The notes under the pieces: generated by a model | Database searches by the model: none | Seen by the model: the letters and a program-made list of their open reading frames with translations, nothing else | Told to the model about the DNA's origin: nothing | In this document: positions 7,830 to 17,903 of the stretch, piece after piece | Position numbering within the stretch: position 1 is the stretch's first letter | Layout: each line of letters begins with the position of its first letter | Source of the DNA: Multivorans sp965232105 | GTDB lineage: Bacteria > Acidobacteriota > Thermoanaerobaculia > Multivoradales > Multivoraceae | Length of the DNA stretch: 64,000 nucleotides | Assembly: GCA_965232105.1 (NCBI GenBank) | Contig: OZ246956.1 | Location: forward strand, 496,001-560,000 | Direction: 5' to 3' | Made by a program: the position numbers and the translations under genes

Positions 7830-10010
7830 TCACCCCAAGCCGCAGAGGGAGCTCCAGAACGGTTCCGCCGACGTCTGGGGCAACCGGGTCGCGGCCGGCA
7901 GGTCGTGGGCAAAGATCGCGTCGAGGCGGTGCCGGCGCAGCGGCACGGCGCCGATCGAGAGGGGCCACGGCGGCCGACGGAAAGCGAACAGGCTGAAGGA
8001 CACCGCCGGCCGAGCGTCGGCGTCGACCGAGAGCACGTCCTGTGGTGGCCCCTCGGCTCCGTTCGACCAGTCCAACCGCTGCCACAGGTCCTCGAATGAC
8101 TCGGGCCAGCCAGGCGGCAGGCCAGGCCAGGTCAGGATCCGGTGACGGACCTCAGCGCGCAGATCCGGATCACCCTCGAAGACGGCGGCAGCCAGGAGCA
8201 GAGGCTCGGCGAGAATCGCCCGTGCCGCTCGCGCCGCTACCCGTGGATCCTCCGCTGCACCCCCCTCCCCGCGTTCCAGGCGCATCAGTTCGAACGGCGC
8301 AAGCGCCGACAGCGGATCGAGATCGCAGGCCCGCTCCAGGGCGTCTCGCCTCTGATCGGTGTCAGCATCTTCCGCGATGCCGGCCAGCAACCAGAGCGGC
8401 GCCAGTCCGTCGGCGGCCCTGGCCGCAGCCCACGGTTCGAGACGCGCCCGGTAGAGCGGAAAGGCGGGGTCGGCGCCGACTGCCGCGCGCAAGGCGGTCA
8501 CCGTCTCGGCAGGAACGTCCGTTCCTTCCTCCACCGTAGCGGCGGCAACTGCCGCGCGAGCGTACGACCGGGACGCCCAGGCGCGTTCCAGCGACCAGGC
8601 AAGACCCACCGCGAGCGAGCAGAAGAACACCACGCGAGACCACGCAGGAACCCCACCCCCGAGCACCCGCGCCGGGGCCGCTCCGGACCCGTGCGCCGCC
8701 ACCGCCAGTCCCAGATTGAGGATCAGTATCGCCGGTACCGCGGCCACTACGGCGAAGACCCCGAACGCCATGCAGACAAGGGTCCCCAACAGACCCAACA
8801 ACGCCGCCGCCAGAAGTTCCGAATCCCGTACCGCACGCAGACCGGCCACCGTCGCCGCGTCCTCGGCTCTCGCGGTCCCGGCGCCTTCGCCACCCGGTTC
8901 CCGCGCCGCTCGAACCAGCTCGGCGAGTCGAGCCAGTCCAAAACGCCCCGCAAGGGCCAGCAGGAGCAGGGAGCCGACGATCCCGAGTTCGTACGGCGCC
9001 TGGGCCACCAGAGTATGGGCGTCCGTGACGACTTCTCCAGGAGGGTGAACGCCCGGCGCCGGATGCCAGTGGCGCGCCAGGGTCCAACTCGTCGCGCCCG
9101 GACCCCAGCCCAGGATCGGACGCTCCAGGAAGCCGTCGAAAGCGGCAGTCGCGTACGTTCGGCGTGCGAGAAGCGACGGATCCTCAAGTCTCAGGACCGC
9201 ACCCACTCTCTCCACCGGACCCGGTACGTCGAGCCGCGATCCAGCCCAGCCCGCGGCGAGCGTCAGCCCGCTGGCAACGACCAGAAAGAGAGCCAACCGC
9301 GCCAGCCATCGGCGGCCCCCGGTCCGCCACAGCGCCCACCCCGACGCCGCCACGACCTGGACACCCACCGCGGCCAAACCCGACATCGAACCCGTGGCAG
9401 CCAGAGTCCAGATCAGGACCGCACCGACAAGGAGCGTGGCGCCCTGGCGCAGCCGCGGCCTGTCCGAGCCGAACAGGCGCCACGCGCCGAGCGCCGCCGG
9501 CGGCAGAAGGGCTATGAGGACCAGCGCCAGCTGGTTGTGATGGCCGATCGGCATCGCCGCCCGACCCTGTTCATGCAGGGGTTGCAGGCCCAGCGCCCAG
9601 GCCGACGCCGCGACACCGACGACGGCGCAGCCGCCCAGTGCCCATCGGGTGGCGCCGGCCGAGCCGAGCAGGCGGCCGATCCCACCGGCCGCCCATGCCG
9701 CGGGCAGCAAGAAGACGACGAACGCCTCGCCGGCGCGGCTCACCGGAGACAGGAGCCAGCTTGAGGCCGCGGCCAGCCACAGCAACGGGAGCAACGCCGG
9801 CCACCAGCGGCCTCCGGCCGTCCCAAGCGCCAGAGGGTCGAGGAACGACCCGTGGCCGGCCCAGGCGAAGGCCAGAAGCAGCACGGCGCCCGTAACCTGG
9901 GCTACCGCGGCGGCGCCGAGATGGAAGGTCCCCGCGTAGAAGACCATCGCCGCCAGGCTCAGGGTGACGAACAACGCCGCGCCGCGTTCCCGCCACGGGC
10001 GTTCAGACAT
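7830..10010 (-). CDS. O-antigen ligase/polymerase-like membrane protein
   Basis: A 726-residue protein with roughly ten or more hydrophobic helices over residues 1-480. A large extracytoplasmic loop with the Wzy/WaaL-type Arg/His-rich feature ('ILGWGPGATSWTLARHWHP') sits about residue 300. A soluble Ala/Leu/Arg-rich C-terminal region follows that may be helical repeats. Proteins of this type join or polymerise glycan chains at the periplasmic face of the inner membrane, which fits the presence of lpxC in the window. There are no glycosyltransferase or flippase genes next to it, so the substrate is unknown. The ATG at 10010 is the only good start. It is convergent with the GGDEF gene (18 bp apart). 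Confidence 0.75.
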   Translation of the reverse strand: MSERPWRERGAALFVTLSLAAMVFYAGTFHLGAAAVAQVTGAVLLLAFAWAGHGSFLDPLALGTAGGRWWPALLPLLWLAAASSWLLSPVSRAGEAFVVFLLPAAWAAGGIGRLLGSAGATRWALGGCAVVGVAASAWALGLQPLHEQGRAAMPIGHHNQLALVLIALLPPAALGAWRLFGSDRPRLRQGATLLVGAVLIWTLAATGSMSGLAAVGVQVVAASGWALWRTGGRRWLARLALFLVVASGLTLAAGWAGSRLDVPGPVERVGAVLRLEDPSLLARRTYATAAFDGFLERPILGWGPGATSWTLARHWHPAPGVHPPGEVVTDAHTLVAQAPYELGIVGSLLLLALAGRFGLARLAELVRAAREPGGEGAGTARAEDAATVAGLRAVRDSELLAAALLGLLGTLVCMAFGVFAVVAAVPAILILNLGLAVAAHGSGAAPARVLGGGVPAWSRVVFFCSLAVGLAWSLERAWASRSYARAAVAAATVEEGTDVPAETVTALRAAVGADPAFPLYRARLEPWAAARAADGLAPLWLLAGIAEDADTDQRRDALERACDLDPLSALAPFELMRLERGEGGAAEDPRVAARAARAILAEPLLLAAAVFEGDPDLRAEVRHRILTWPGLPPGWPESFEDLWQRLDWSNGAEGPPQDVLSVDADARPAVSFSLFAFRRPPWPLSIGAVPLRRHRLDAIFAHDLPAATRLPQTSAEPFWSSLCGLG

Positions 10011-10028
10011 CGCTAACGACCCGCCGGC

Positions 10029-11306
<1,278 letters not shown>

Positions 11307-11335
11307 GGCAACGCGGGGCGGGGCGGGCGACGAAC

Positions 11336-12682
11336 TCAGTTCGAGGCTCCTCGCGCGCCTCGGGACATGGCCGCGAGGAAGTCGGCGTTCGACGGCGTGT
11401 TCTTGAGCCGCTCCTGGAGAACCTCCATGCTCTCGACGACCGGTAGCGGGTTCAACACCTTGCGCAGCACCCACACCCGCTGGAGTTCGTCCGGCGACAA
11501 CAGCAGCTCCTCCTTGCGGGTGCCCGACTTGTCGATGTCGATGGCCGGGAAGATCCGCTTGTCGACCAGCTTCCGGTCGAGGTGCAGCTCCGAGTTCCCG
11601 GTGCCCTTGAACTCCTCGAAGATCACGTCGTCCATCCGGCTGCCGGTGTCGATCAGCGCGGTGGCGACGATGGTCAGCGAGCCGCCGCCCTCGATGTTCC
11701 GGGCGGCGCCGAAGAAGCGCTTCGGCCGCTGCAACGCATTCGCGTCGATGCCGCCCGACAGCACCTTGCCCGAGGGCGGCTGCACTGTGTTGTAGGCGCG
11801 CGCCAACCGCGTGATCGAGTCGAGCAGGATGACGACGTCCTTGCCGTACTCGACCAGGCGCTTCGCCTTCTCGATCACCATCTCGGCGACCTGGGTATGG
11901 CGTGAAGCGGGCTCGTCGAAGGTGGACGACACGACCTCGCCCTTGACCGAACGCTCCATGTCGGTCACTTCCTCGGGCCTCTCGTCGATCAGCAGAACGA
12001 CGAGCACGACTTCGGGATGATTCGTCGCGACGGAGTGCGCCAACGACTGCAGCAGCATCGTCTTGCCGGTGCGCGGCGGCGCCACGATCAGGGCGCGCTG
12101 ACCCTTGCCCATCGGCGCCACCAGATCCGTGACCCGCGAGGAGAGGTCGCCCGCGACCTCGAGGCGGAGACGCTCCTCCGGGTACAGAGGCGTCAGGTTG
12201 TCGAAGAAGATCTTCTGGCGCACGACGTCCGGATGCTCGAAGTTCACCGCCTCCAGCTTGATCAGCGCCAGGTACCGCTCGCCCTTGTTCATCGGCTGGC
12301 GCACCTGACCGGAAACCGTGTCCCCGGTGCGCAGATCGAACCGCCGGATCTGGCTGCGGGAGACGTAGATGTCGTCCGGACCCGGGAGGTAGCTGTACTC
12401 CGGAGCCCGCAGGAAGCCGTAGCCGTCGCTCAGGCACTCGAGCACTCCCTCGCCGAAGAGCAACCCGCTCTTCTCCGTCTGCGCCTCCAGGATCTTGAAG
12501 CTCAACTCCTGCCTGGCCATGCCGGCCGCCCCCACGACCTCCAGCTCGCGCGCCAGTTTGAGGAGATCGCGGTTGCTCAGCTCCTTCAGCGCCTTCAGGT
12601 CGAAAGCCAGCTCCGCGCTGGCGGCCGCCCGTGCGCCGCCATTCCCGCTTCCCACCGCTTCCCGGGCTTCGTTCGTCGTCAT
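11336..12682 (-). CDS. rho: transcription termination factor Rho
   Basis: Hexameric RNA helicase that ends Rho-dependent transcripts. The 448-residue protein has an N-terminal helical region, then an OB/cold-shock RNA-binding domain ('SYLPGPDDIYVSRSQIRRF', residues about 95-160). The RecA-like motor follows, with Walker A 'APPRTGKTMLLQ', Walker B 'VVLLIDERPEEV', the arginine and Q/R-loop region 'ITRLARAYNTVQPPSGK', and 'ALIDTGSRMDDVIFEEFKG'. The N-terminus lacks the long Arg/Asp-rich insertion found in some high-GC bacteria. Its ATG overlaps the engB stop by 4 bp, indicating translational coupling. Confidence 0.97.
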   Translation of the reverse strand: MTTNEAREAVGSGNGGARAAASAELAFDLKALKELSNRDLLKLARELEVVGAAGMARQELSFKILEAQTEKSGLLFGEGVLECLSDGYGFLRAPEYSYLPGPDDIYVSRSQIRRFDLRTGDTVSGQVRQPMNKGERYLALIKLEAVNFEHPDVVRQKIFFDNLTPLYPEERLRLEVAGDLSSRVTDLVAPMGKGQRALIVAPPRTGKTMLLQSLAHSVATNHPEVVLVVLLIDERPEEVTDMERSVKGEVVSSTFDEPASRHTQVAEMVIEKAKRLVEYGKDVVILLDSITRLARAYNTVQPPSGKVLSGGIDANALQRPKRFFGAARNIEGGGSLTIVATALIDTGSRMDDVIFEEFKGTGNSELHLDRKLVDKRIFPAIDIDKSGTRKEELLLSPDELQRVWVLRKVLNPLPVVESMEVLQERLKNTPSNADFLAAMSRGARGASN

Positions 12683-13335
12683 CTTCTCAAGTCCTCGGCT
12701 TCTGTTGTGCCAGCGGGGCTGGACTCCGGGTTCAGCAACGTTCCGAACAGCCGCGCGACTCCTTCACCAGTTCGAGACGACACGGGAAACAGTGCCGCCC
12801 CGGACGGCATTCCCAACAGCTCTGCAACTTCGGCAAGGGTTCGAGTTCGAGCGCCGCGTTTTACGCGGTCGATCTTGGTGACCGCAACAACGGGATCGAA
12901 CTCCAGACTACGAAGGTACCCGTACGCTTCGGAGTCGAGTGGTGTGCCGGCGACCTTACCATCCACCAGCAGGACAACCGTGGCCAGGTCCGGGGCCGAC
13001 CGGAGGTAAAGGTCCACGCTCCTCCCCCACGCCTCCCGTTCCCGCTTCGACACCCGCGCGTAGCCGTAACCCGGCAGGTCCACGACGTACCACGCCTCGT
13101 CGATCAGGAAGAAGTTGACGGTACGGGTACGTCCGGGCTTCGAACTCGTGCGCGCCAGGTCCTTGCGCCCGAGCATCCGGTTGATCAGGCTCGACTTGCC
13201 GACGTTCGACCGCCCGGCGAAGACGATCTGGGGGCGACCGTCGCCGGGCAGATCGGCCGAACGTGTGGCCGAAATGACGAAGCGCGCGCTGCGGACCTTC
13301 ACGGTCCCCTTCCTCCCGGTCTTCCAGAAGACCAC
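12679..13335 (-). CDS. engB: ribosome biogenesis GTPase EngB (YihA/YsxC)
   Basis: Small essential GTPase used in 50S subunit assembly. All G motifs are present: G1 'GRSNVGKS' (about residue 42), G2 'TSSKPGRTRTVNFF', G3 'DLPGYGYA', G4 'TKID', and G5 near 'FPVSSRTGEG'. Its 218 residues are slightly above the usual 195-210 because of a short C-terminal tail. It sits between lon and rho in one minus-strand run and overlaps rho by 4 bp. Confidence 0.95.
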   Translation of the reverse strand: MVFWKTGRKGTVKVRSARFVISATRSADLPGDGRPQIVFAGRSNVGKSSLINRMLGRKDLARTSSKPGRTRTVNFFLIDEAWYVVDLPGYGYARVSKREREAWGRSVDLYLRSAPDLATVVLLVDGKVAGTPLDSEAYGYLRSLEFDPVVAVTKIDRVKRGARTRTLAEVAELLGMPSGAALFPVSSRTGEGVARLFGTLLNPESSPAGTTEAEDLRR

Positions 13336-13350
13336 GCGAAGCGCGGACTC

Positions 13351-13400
13351 CCAATAAGCGACGTTCTAGTGAGCGACGTTCGGTTCTAGTGAGCCACGTT
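13351..13400. repeat. three 15-bp near-identical repeats at the lon stop codon
   Basis: Units at 13351-13365, 13366-13380 and 13386-13400 share the core TAGTGAGCGACGTT with a few changes (the first has CAATAAGCGACGTT). The last unit is the end of lon including its TAG; the others lie in the 50-bp gap before engB. It looks like local slippage that copied the lon stop region. Confidence 0.75.
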
Positions 13401-15857
13401 GGCCGGCGGGGCCTCGTCCGCCGGCTTCTGGAACTCGGCCGGCACCTCCGGCACCCTGGGGACGACCCCGTCGAAGACGGTTTCCAGCACCTCGTCCATC
13501 GACTCGACGAGATGGAAGGTCATCTCTTCGCGGACCTCCTCGGGCACTTCCTCGAGGTCCTTCTCGTTCTCCTTCGGAAGCAGGATCTCGAAGATCCCGG
13601 CGCGGTACGCCGCCAGGACCTTGTCCTTGATGCCGCCCACCGGCAGCACCTTCCCACGCAAGGTGATTTCACCGGTCATCGCCACGTCGCCCCGCACGGG
13701 CACGCCAAGCAGGGCCGAAATCAACGCGGAAGCCATTGTGATGCCCGCTGAGGGACCATCCTTCGGAATGGCGCCCTCGGGCACGTGGATGTGGAGGTCC
13801 TGGTCGGCGTGGAAGCCCGGTTCCAGACCGAACGCATCAGCGCGGCTGCGGAGATAGGACATCGCGGCTCGCGCCGATTCCTTCATTACGTCGCCGAGCT
13901 TGCCGGTCAGGATCAGTTTGCCGCTGCCCTTCATCAGGCCGACTTCGCTCTCCAGCAGTTCGCCCCCGGCCTGAGTCCACGCCAGACCCGTGGCAACGCC
14001 GACTTCCGATCCGTCGAGCTTCTTGCGCGGCCTGTACTTCGGCTTGCCGAGGAGTTCCGCGACCAGGCCCGGGTCGACGGGGATCGCCGGCTCCGAGGCC
14101 GCCTTCTTCGCCTTGCCCTTCTTGCCCTTCGATTCGGCCTTCACCTTCTCGGCTCGACCGTCCTCGACCAGTCGGCGGGCCAGCTTCCGGCACACGGCGG
14201 CGATCTCGCGCTCCAGGTTCCGTACCCCCGCTTCGCGGGTGTAGGAGTCCATCAGGAAACCGAGGCTGTCGGCGCTGAAGCGGATCGCGTCGTCGGTCAG
14301 GCCGTGGCTGTCCAACTGCCTGGGCACCAGGAACTGGCGCGCGATCTCCAGTTTCTCGTTCGGCGTATAGCCGGCAAGCTGAATGATCTCCATCCGGTCC
14401 TTGAGCGCCGGCGGAATCGGATGCTCCACGTTCGCCGTGGCGATGAACATCACCTTGGACAGGTTGTACTCCACGTCCATGTAGTGGTCGACGAAGGTGT
14501 CGTTCTGCTCCGGGTCCAGGACCTCCAGCAGCGCCGACGACGGGTCGCCGCGGAAGTCCGTCGACATCTTGTCGACCTCGTCGAGCAGGAACACCGGGTT
14601 GACGGTCCCCGCCCGCTTCATCATCTGGATGATCTGACCGGGAAAAGCGCCGATGTACGTGCGCCGGTGCCCTCGAACCTCCGCCTCGTCGCGCACCCCG
14701 CCCAAGGAGAGGCGAACGAACTTGCGGCCCGTGGCGGCGGCGATCGACTTGGCCAGCGACGACTTGCCCACGCCCGGCGGTCCGACGAAGCAGATGATCG
14801 AGTTCTGCGTCTTGCTCGTCAACTGCCGGACGGCGAGGAACTCCAGCACCCGCTCCTTGACCTTCTCCAGCCCGTAGTGACCCTGATCCAGGATCGTGGC
14901 CGCCTTCTTCAGGTCCTTCAGTTCGCGGCTCCGCTTCTTCCACGGCACCGATGCGAGCCAGTCGACATAGTTGCGTGACACGGTCGCCTCGGCCGACACC
15001 GGGGGCATGGCTTCGAGCCGGCGCAGTTCCTGCTCGGCTTTCTCGCGCACGAGTTTCGGAGCACCGGACTTCTCGATCTTCTTCTTCAGCTCGGCAATCT
15101 CGTCGGCGCGGTCGTCCTTGCGCCCCAGCTCATGGTGGATCGCCTTGATCTTCTCGTTGAGGTAGTACTCCTTCTGCGCCTTCTCCATCTGCTTCTTGAC
15201 CTGCACGTTGATCCGCTTGTCGATGTTGATCTTCTCGACCTCGACATCGAGCAGGTCGTGAACCGCCTGCAGGCGTTCGTACGGATTCAGGGTTTCGAGC
15301 AGGGTCTGCTTCTCCGCGGTGGAGACGGTCAGGTGAGCCGCCAGGGCGTCGGCGAAGCGATCGGGATCGTCGAGCTTCAGAGTCGACATCAGGCTCTCGA
15401 AGGCCAGGTGGTGCGACATCTTCGCGTACTGCTCGAAGCTGTTGAGCAGCCGGCTCATGTAGACCTGCACCTTGTCGTCGGCCGGATAGTCGATCTCGTA
15501 GACCTCGACATCGGCCTCGAAAGCGCCGTCCTTCTCCTCCAGGGTCCGCAACTCGGCCCGACGCATCCCTTCGACCATCACCTTGACGTTGCCGTTCGGC
15601 AACTTCACGTTCTGGACCACCCGAGCGACGACTCCGATCGGATGGATGTCGTCGATGCCGGGATCGTCCACCTTGGGATCCCGCTGGGCGACCAGGAAGA
15701 TCAGCTTGCCGGCCGTCTGGAGGGTCTGCTCCAGCGCCAGCACCGAACCGCGGCGCCCGACGATGAAGGGCGCCATCATCTGCGGGAAGACGACCATGTC
15801 TCGCAGCGGCACGACCGGCAGCCGCTCGCTCGAGGTCGAAATGTATCCGGAAGCCAT
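13386..15857 (-). CDS. lon: ATP-dependent protease Lon
   Basis: Cytoplasmic AAA+ serine protease degrading misfolded and regulatory proteins; 823 residues. The N-terminal substrate-binding domain ('LPVVPLRDMVVFPQMMAPF') comes first. A coiled-coil stretch follows, then the AAA+ module with Walker A 'GPPGVGKSSLAKS', Walker B 'NPVFLLDEVDKM' and sensor 'IATANVEHPIP'. The protease domain has the Ser of 'DGPSAG' and the Lys of 'GGIKDKVLAA', the Ser-Lys dyad. A Lys-rich insertion (about 15 Lys/Gly-rich residues after 'GRAEKVKAES') separates the ATPase and protease domains. The ATG at 15857 starts the conserved N-terminus; an upstream in-frame ATG overlaps clpX. It is 2 bp downstream of clpX, so the pair is surely co-transcribed. 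Confidence 0.97.
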   Translation of the reverse strand: MASGYISTSSERLPVVPLRDMVVFPQMMAPFIVGRRGSVLALEQTLQTAGKLIFLVAQRDPKVDDPGIDDIHPIGVVARVVQNVKLPNGNVKVMVEGMRRAELRTLEEKDGAFEADVEVYEIDYPADDKVQVYMSRLLNSFEQYAKMSHHLAFESLMSTLKLDDPDRFADALAAHLTVSTAEKQTLLETLNPYERLQAVHDLLDVEVEKINIDKRINVQVKKQMEKAQKEYYLNEKIKAIHHELGRKDDRADEIAELKKKIEKSGAPKLVREKAEQELRRLEAMPPVSAEATVSRNYVDWLASVPWKKRSRELKDLKKAATILDQGHYGLEKVKERVLEFLAVRQLTSKTQNSIICFVGPPGVGKSSLAKSIAAATGRKFVRLSLGGVRDEAEVRGHRRTYIGAFPGQIIQMMKRAGTVNPVFLLDEVDKMSTDFRGDPSSALLEVLDPEQNDTFVDHYMDVEYNLSKVMFIATANVEHPIPPALKDRMEIIQLAGYTPNEKLEIARQFLVPRQLDSHGLTDDAIRFSADSLGFLMDSYTREAGVRNLEREIAAVCRKLARRLVEDGRAEKVKAESKGKKGKAKKAASEPAIPVDPGLVAELLGKPKYRPRKKLDGSEVGVATGLAWTQAGGELLESEVGLMKGSGKLILTGKLGDVMKESARAAMSYLRSRADAFGLEPGFHADQDLHIHVPEGAIPKDGPSAGITMASALISALLGVPVRGDVAMTGEITLRGKVLPVGGIKDKVLAAYRAGIFEILLPKENEKDLEEVPEEVREEMTFHLVESMDEVLETVFDGVVPRVPEVPAEFQKPADEAPPANVAH

Positions 15858-15859
15858 CG

Positions 15860-17095
15860 CTACACCGCCTTCTCGTAGACGGTCAACGGCTGTATACCCT
15901 TCATCACTACATCCTCGTTGATGACGCACTCCTTGACGCCGGCTTCGGACGGCAGGCCGTACATCAGTTCCAGCATCAACTCCTCAAGGATGATCCGCAG
16001 GCCGCGCGCGCCGACATTGCGCTTCGTGGCCTGCCGGGCCACCGCCCGCAGCGCCTCGGCCGTGAACGTGAGCTTCACGTCCTCGAACTCGAACATCGCT
16101 TCGTACTGCCGAACCAGGGAGTTCTTGGGCTCGGTCAGGATCCGGACGAGGGAGTCCTCGTCGAGCATCTCCAGGGTCGCCACGACCGGCAGGCGACCCA
16201 CGAACTCGGGGATCAGGCCGTACTTGATCAGGTCCTCGGGCAGCACGTGCCGGAGCATCTCGCCCGCCCGCTTGTCCCGGTTCCTGATCTCGGCGCCGAA
16301 GCCCATCGTCTTCTCGTTCATCCGCCGCTCGATGCGCTCCTCGAGGCCGACGAACGCGCCGCCGCAGATGAAGAGGATGTTCGTCGTGTCGATCTGCAGG
16401 AACTCCTGGTGGGGATGCTTGCGTCCGCCCTGGGGCGGAACGTTGCACTGCGTCCCCTCGAGGATCTTGAGCAGGGCCTGCTGTACGCCCTCGCCCGACA
16501 CGTCCCTGGTGATCGAGGGGTTGTCCCCCTTGCGGCAGATCTTGTCCACCTCGTCGATGTAAACAATGCCGCGCTGGGTCTTTTCCTTGTCGCTCCCGGA
16601 CGCCTGGTAGAGCTTCAGGATGATGTTCTCGACGTCCTCGCCCACGTAGCCCGCCTCGGTCAGCGTCGTCGCGTCCGCGATCGTGAAGGGAACGCTCAGC
16701 AACCGCGCCAGGGTCTGCGCCAGGAGCGTCTTGCCGGTGCCGGTGGGGCCGATCAGCAGGATGTTCGACTTCTGCAGTTCGACGTCGGTTCTGGACCGCT
16801 CGCCGAAGTCGATTCGCTTGTAGTGGTTGTAGACCGCGACCGCCAGTTTCTTCTTCGCCTGCTCCTGGCCGATCACATAGTCGTCGAGCAGCTTCTTCAG
16901 TTCCTGGGGCTTGGGCAGAGCCGCTTCCTGGCGCTGCTCGAGCATCCGGTCCTCGGCGATGATGTCGAGGCAGATGTCGACGCACTCATCGCAGATGAAG
17001 ACCGTCGGGCCGGCGATGAGCTTCTTCACCTCGCGCTGGCTCTTGCTGCAGAACGAGCACCTGAGGGCGTCGTCTCCGCTGTCCTTCTTCGGCAT
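15860..17095 (-). CDS. clpX: ClpX, ATPase subunit of ClpXP protease
   Basis: Unfolds tagged proteins and feeds them to ClpP. The N-terminal zinc-binding domain has two CxxC pairs ('CSFCSK' and 'CDECVDIC'). The AAA+ core has Walker A 'GPTGTGKTLLAQT', Walker B 'GIVYIDEVDKI', and the 'RDVSGEGVQQALLKILEG' block with pore loop. An IGF-type ClpP-binding loop appears as 'KTMGFGAEIRN'. Length (411) is normal. The order tig-clpP-clpX-lon is a classic proteostasis cluster; the 214-bp gap before clpX may hold its own promoter. Confidence 0.97.
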   Translation of the reverse strand: MPKKDSGDDALRCSFCSKSQREVKKLIAGPTVFICDECVDICLDIIAEDRMLEQRQEAALPKPQELKKLLDDYVIGQEQAKKKLAVAVYNHYKRIDFGERSRTDVELQKSNILLIGPTGTGKTLLAQTLARLLSVPFTIADATTLTEAGYVGEDVENIILKLYQASGSDKEKTQRGIVYIDEVDKICRKGDNPSITRDVSGEGVQQALLKILEGTQCNVPPQGGRKHPHQEFLQIDTTNILFICGGAFVGLEERIERRMNEKTMGFGAEIRNRDKRAGEMLRHVLPEDLIKYGLIPEFVGRLPVVATLEMLDEDSLVRILTEPKNSLVRQYEAMFEFEDVKLTFTAEALRAVARQATKRNVGARGLRIILEELMLELMYGLPSEAGVKECVINEDVVMKGIQPLTVYEKAV

Positions 17096-17309
17096 CCGTC
17101 GGCTCGTTTCTGCTTGTTCCCGTGCGCTTCGTTCGGTCCGCCACGACGACCACTGCAGGCCGCGGGCACCTCGGCGCGGCCCTTCCGGCCCGCGTCCGAT
17201 CCGTTTGGGATGGTAGCACGGCCCGGGGCCGCGCCACCCCTTCCGTGCGTCCGATGACGGGCGCGCCGAGCAGGTCGCGAACCGAGCGGGCCGATCGTCC
17301 TGGCGCGGG

Positions 17310-17900
17310 CTAGCCGGCGCCGCGACGCTCGACGACGCGGTCGGCCAGGCCGTACTCCACCGCCATTTCGGCGGTCAGAATCTTGTCCCGCTCGGTGTCG
17401 GCGTGGACGTCTTCGGTGGACTTTCCGGTGTGCAGCGCCAGCAGTTCGTCGATCCGACCGCGCATCCGCAGCAGGTCCTGGGCGTGAATGTCGATGTCTG
17501 TCTGCTGGCCTCCCAGAGCCTGCACCCAGGGCTGGTGAATCAGCACGCGCGCGTTGGGCAGCACGAGCCGCTTCTCCTTGGCGCCGCCCGCCAGGAGCAC
17601 CGCCGCGAACGACGCCGCCTGGCCCACGCACAGGGTCGAGACATCCGGCTTCACATGCTGCATCGTGTCGTAGATGGCGAAGCCGGCGGTCACGGAGCCA
17701 CCCGGCGAGTTGATGTAGAGGGAGATGTCCTTCTCCGGGTTCTCGGACTCGAGAAACAGCATCTGCGCGATGACCAGGTTCGCCACGTCGTCATCGATAG
17801 CCCGGCCGAGGAACACGATGTTGTCCTTGAGCAGCCGCGAATAGATGTCGTAGGCGCGTTCTCCCCGGTTGGTCTGTTCGACCACCATGGGTACGAGCAT
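17310..17900 (-). CDS. clpP: ClpP, proteolytic subunit
   Basis: Serine protease that forms the double-ring chamber of ClpXP. The nucleophile Ser is in 'GQAASFAAVLLAGG', the His in 'RVLIHQPW', and the Asp in the downstream 'TDIDIHAQDLL' to 'TERDKILTAEMAVEYGLAD' part. The N-terminal loop 'MVVEQTNRGERAYDIYSRLL' is canonical. 196 residues. Only 3 bp separate it from the tig stop. Confidence 0.97.
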   Translation of the reverse strand: MLVPMVVEQTNRGERAYDIYSRLLKDNIVFLGRAIDDDVANLVIAQMLFLESENPEKDISLYINSPGGSVTAGFAIYDTMQHVKPDVSTLCVGQAASFAAVLLAGGAKEKRLVLPNARVLIHQPWVQALGGQQTDIDIHAQDLLRMRGRIDELLALHTGKSTEDVHADTERDKILTAEMAVEYGLADRVVERRGAG

Positions 17901-17903
17901 GGC

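Noticed and set aside
13785..14978. Plus-strand 397-codon open frame
   Set aside because: Antisense to lon; composition is Arg/Leu/Asp-rich without domains.
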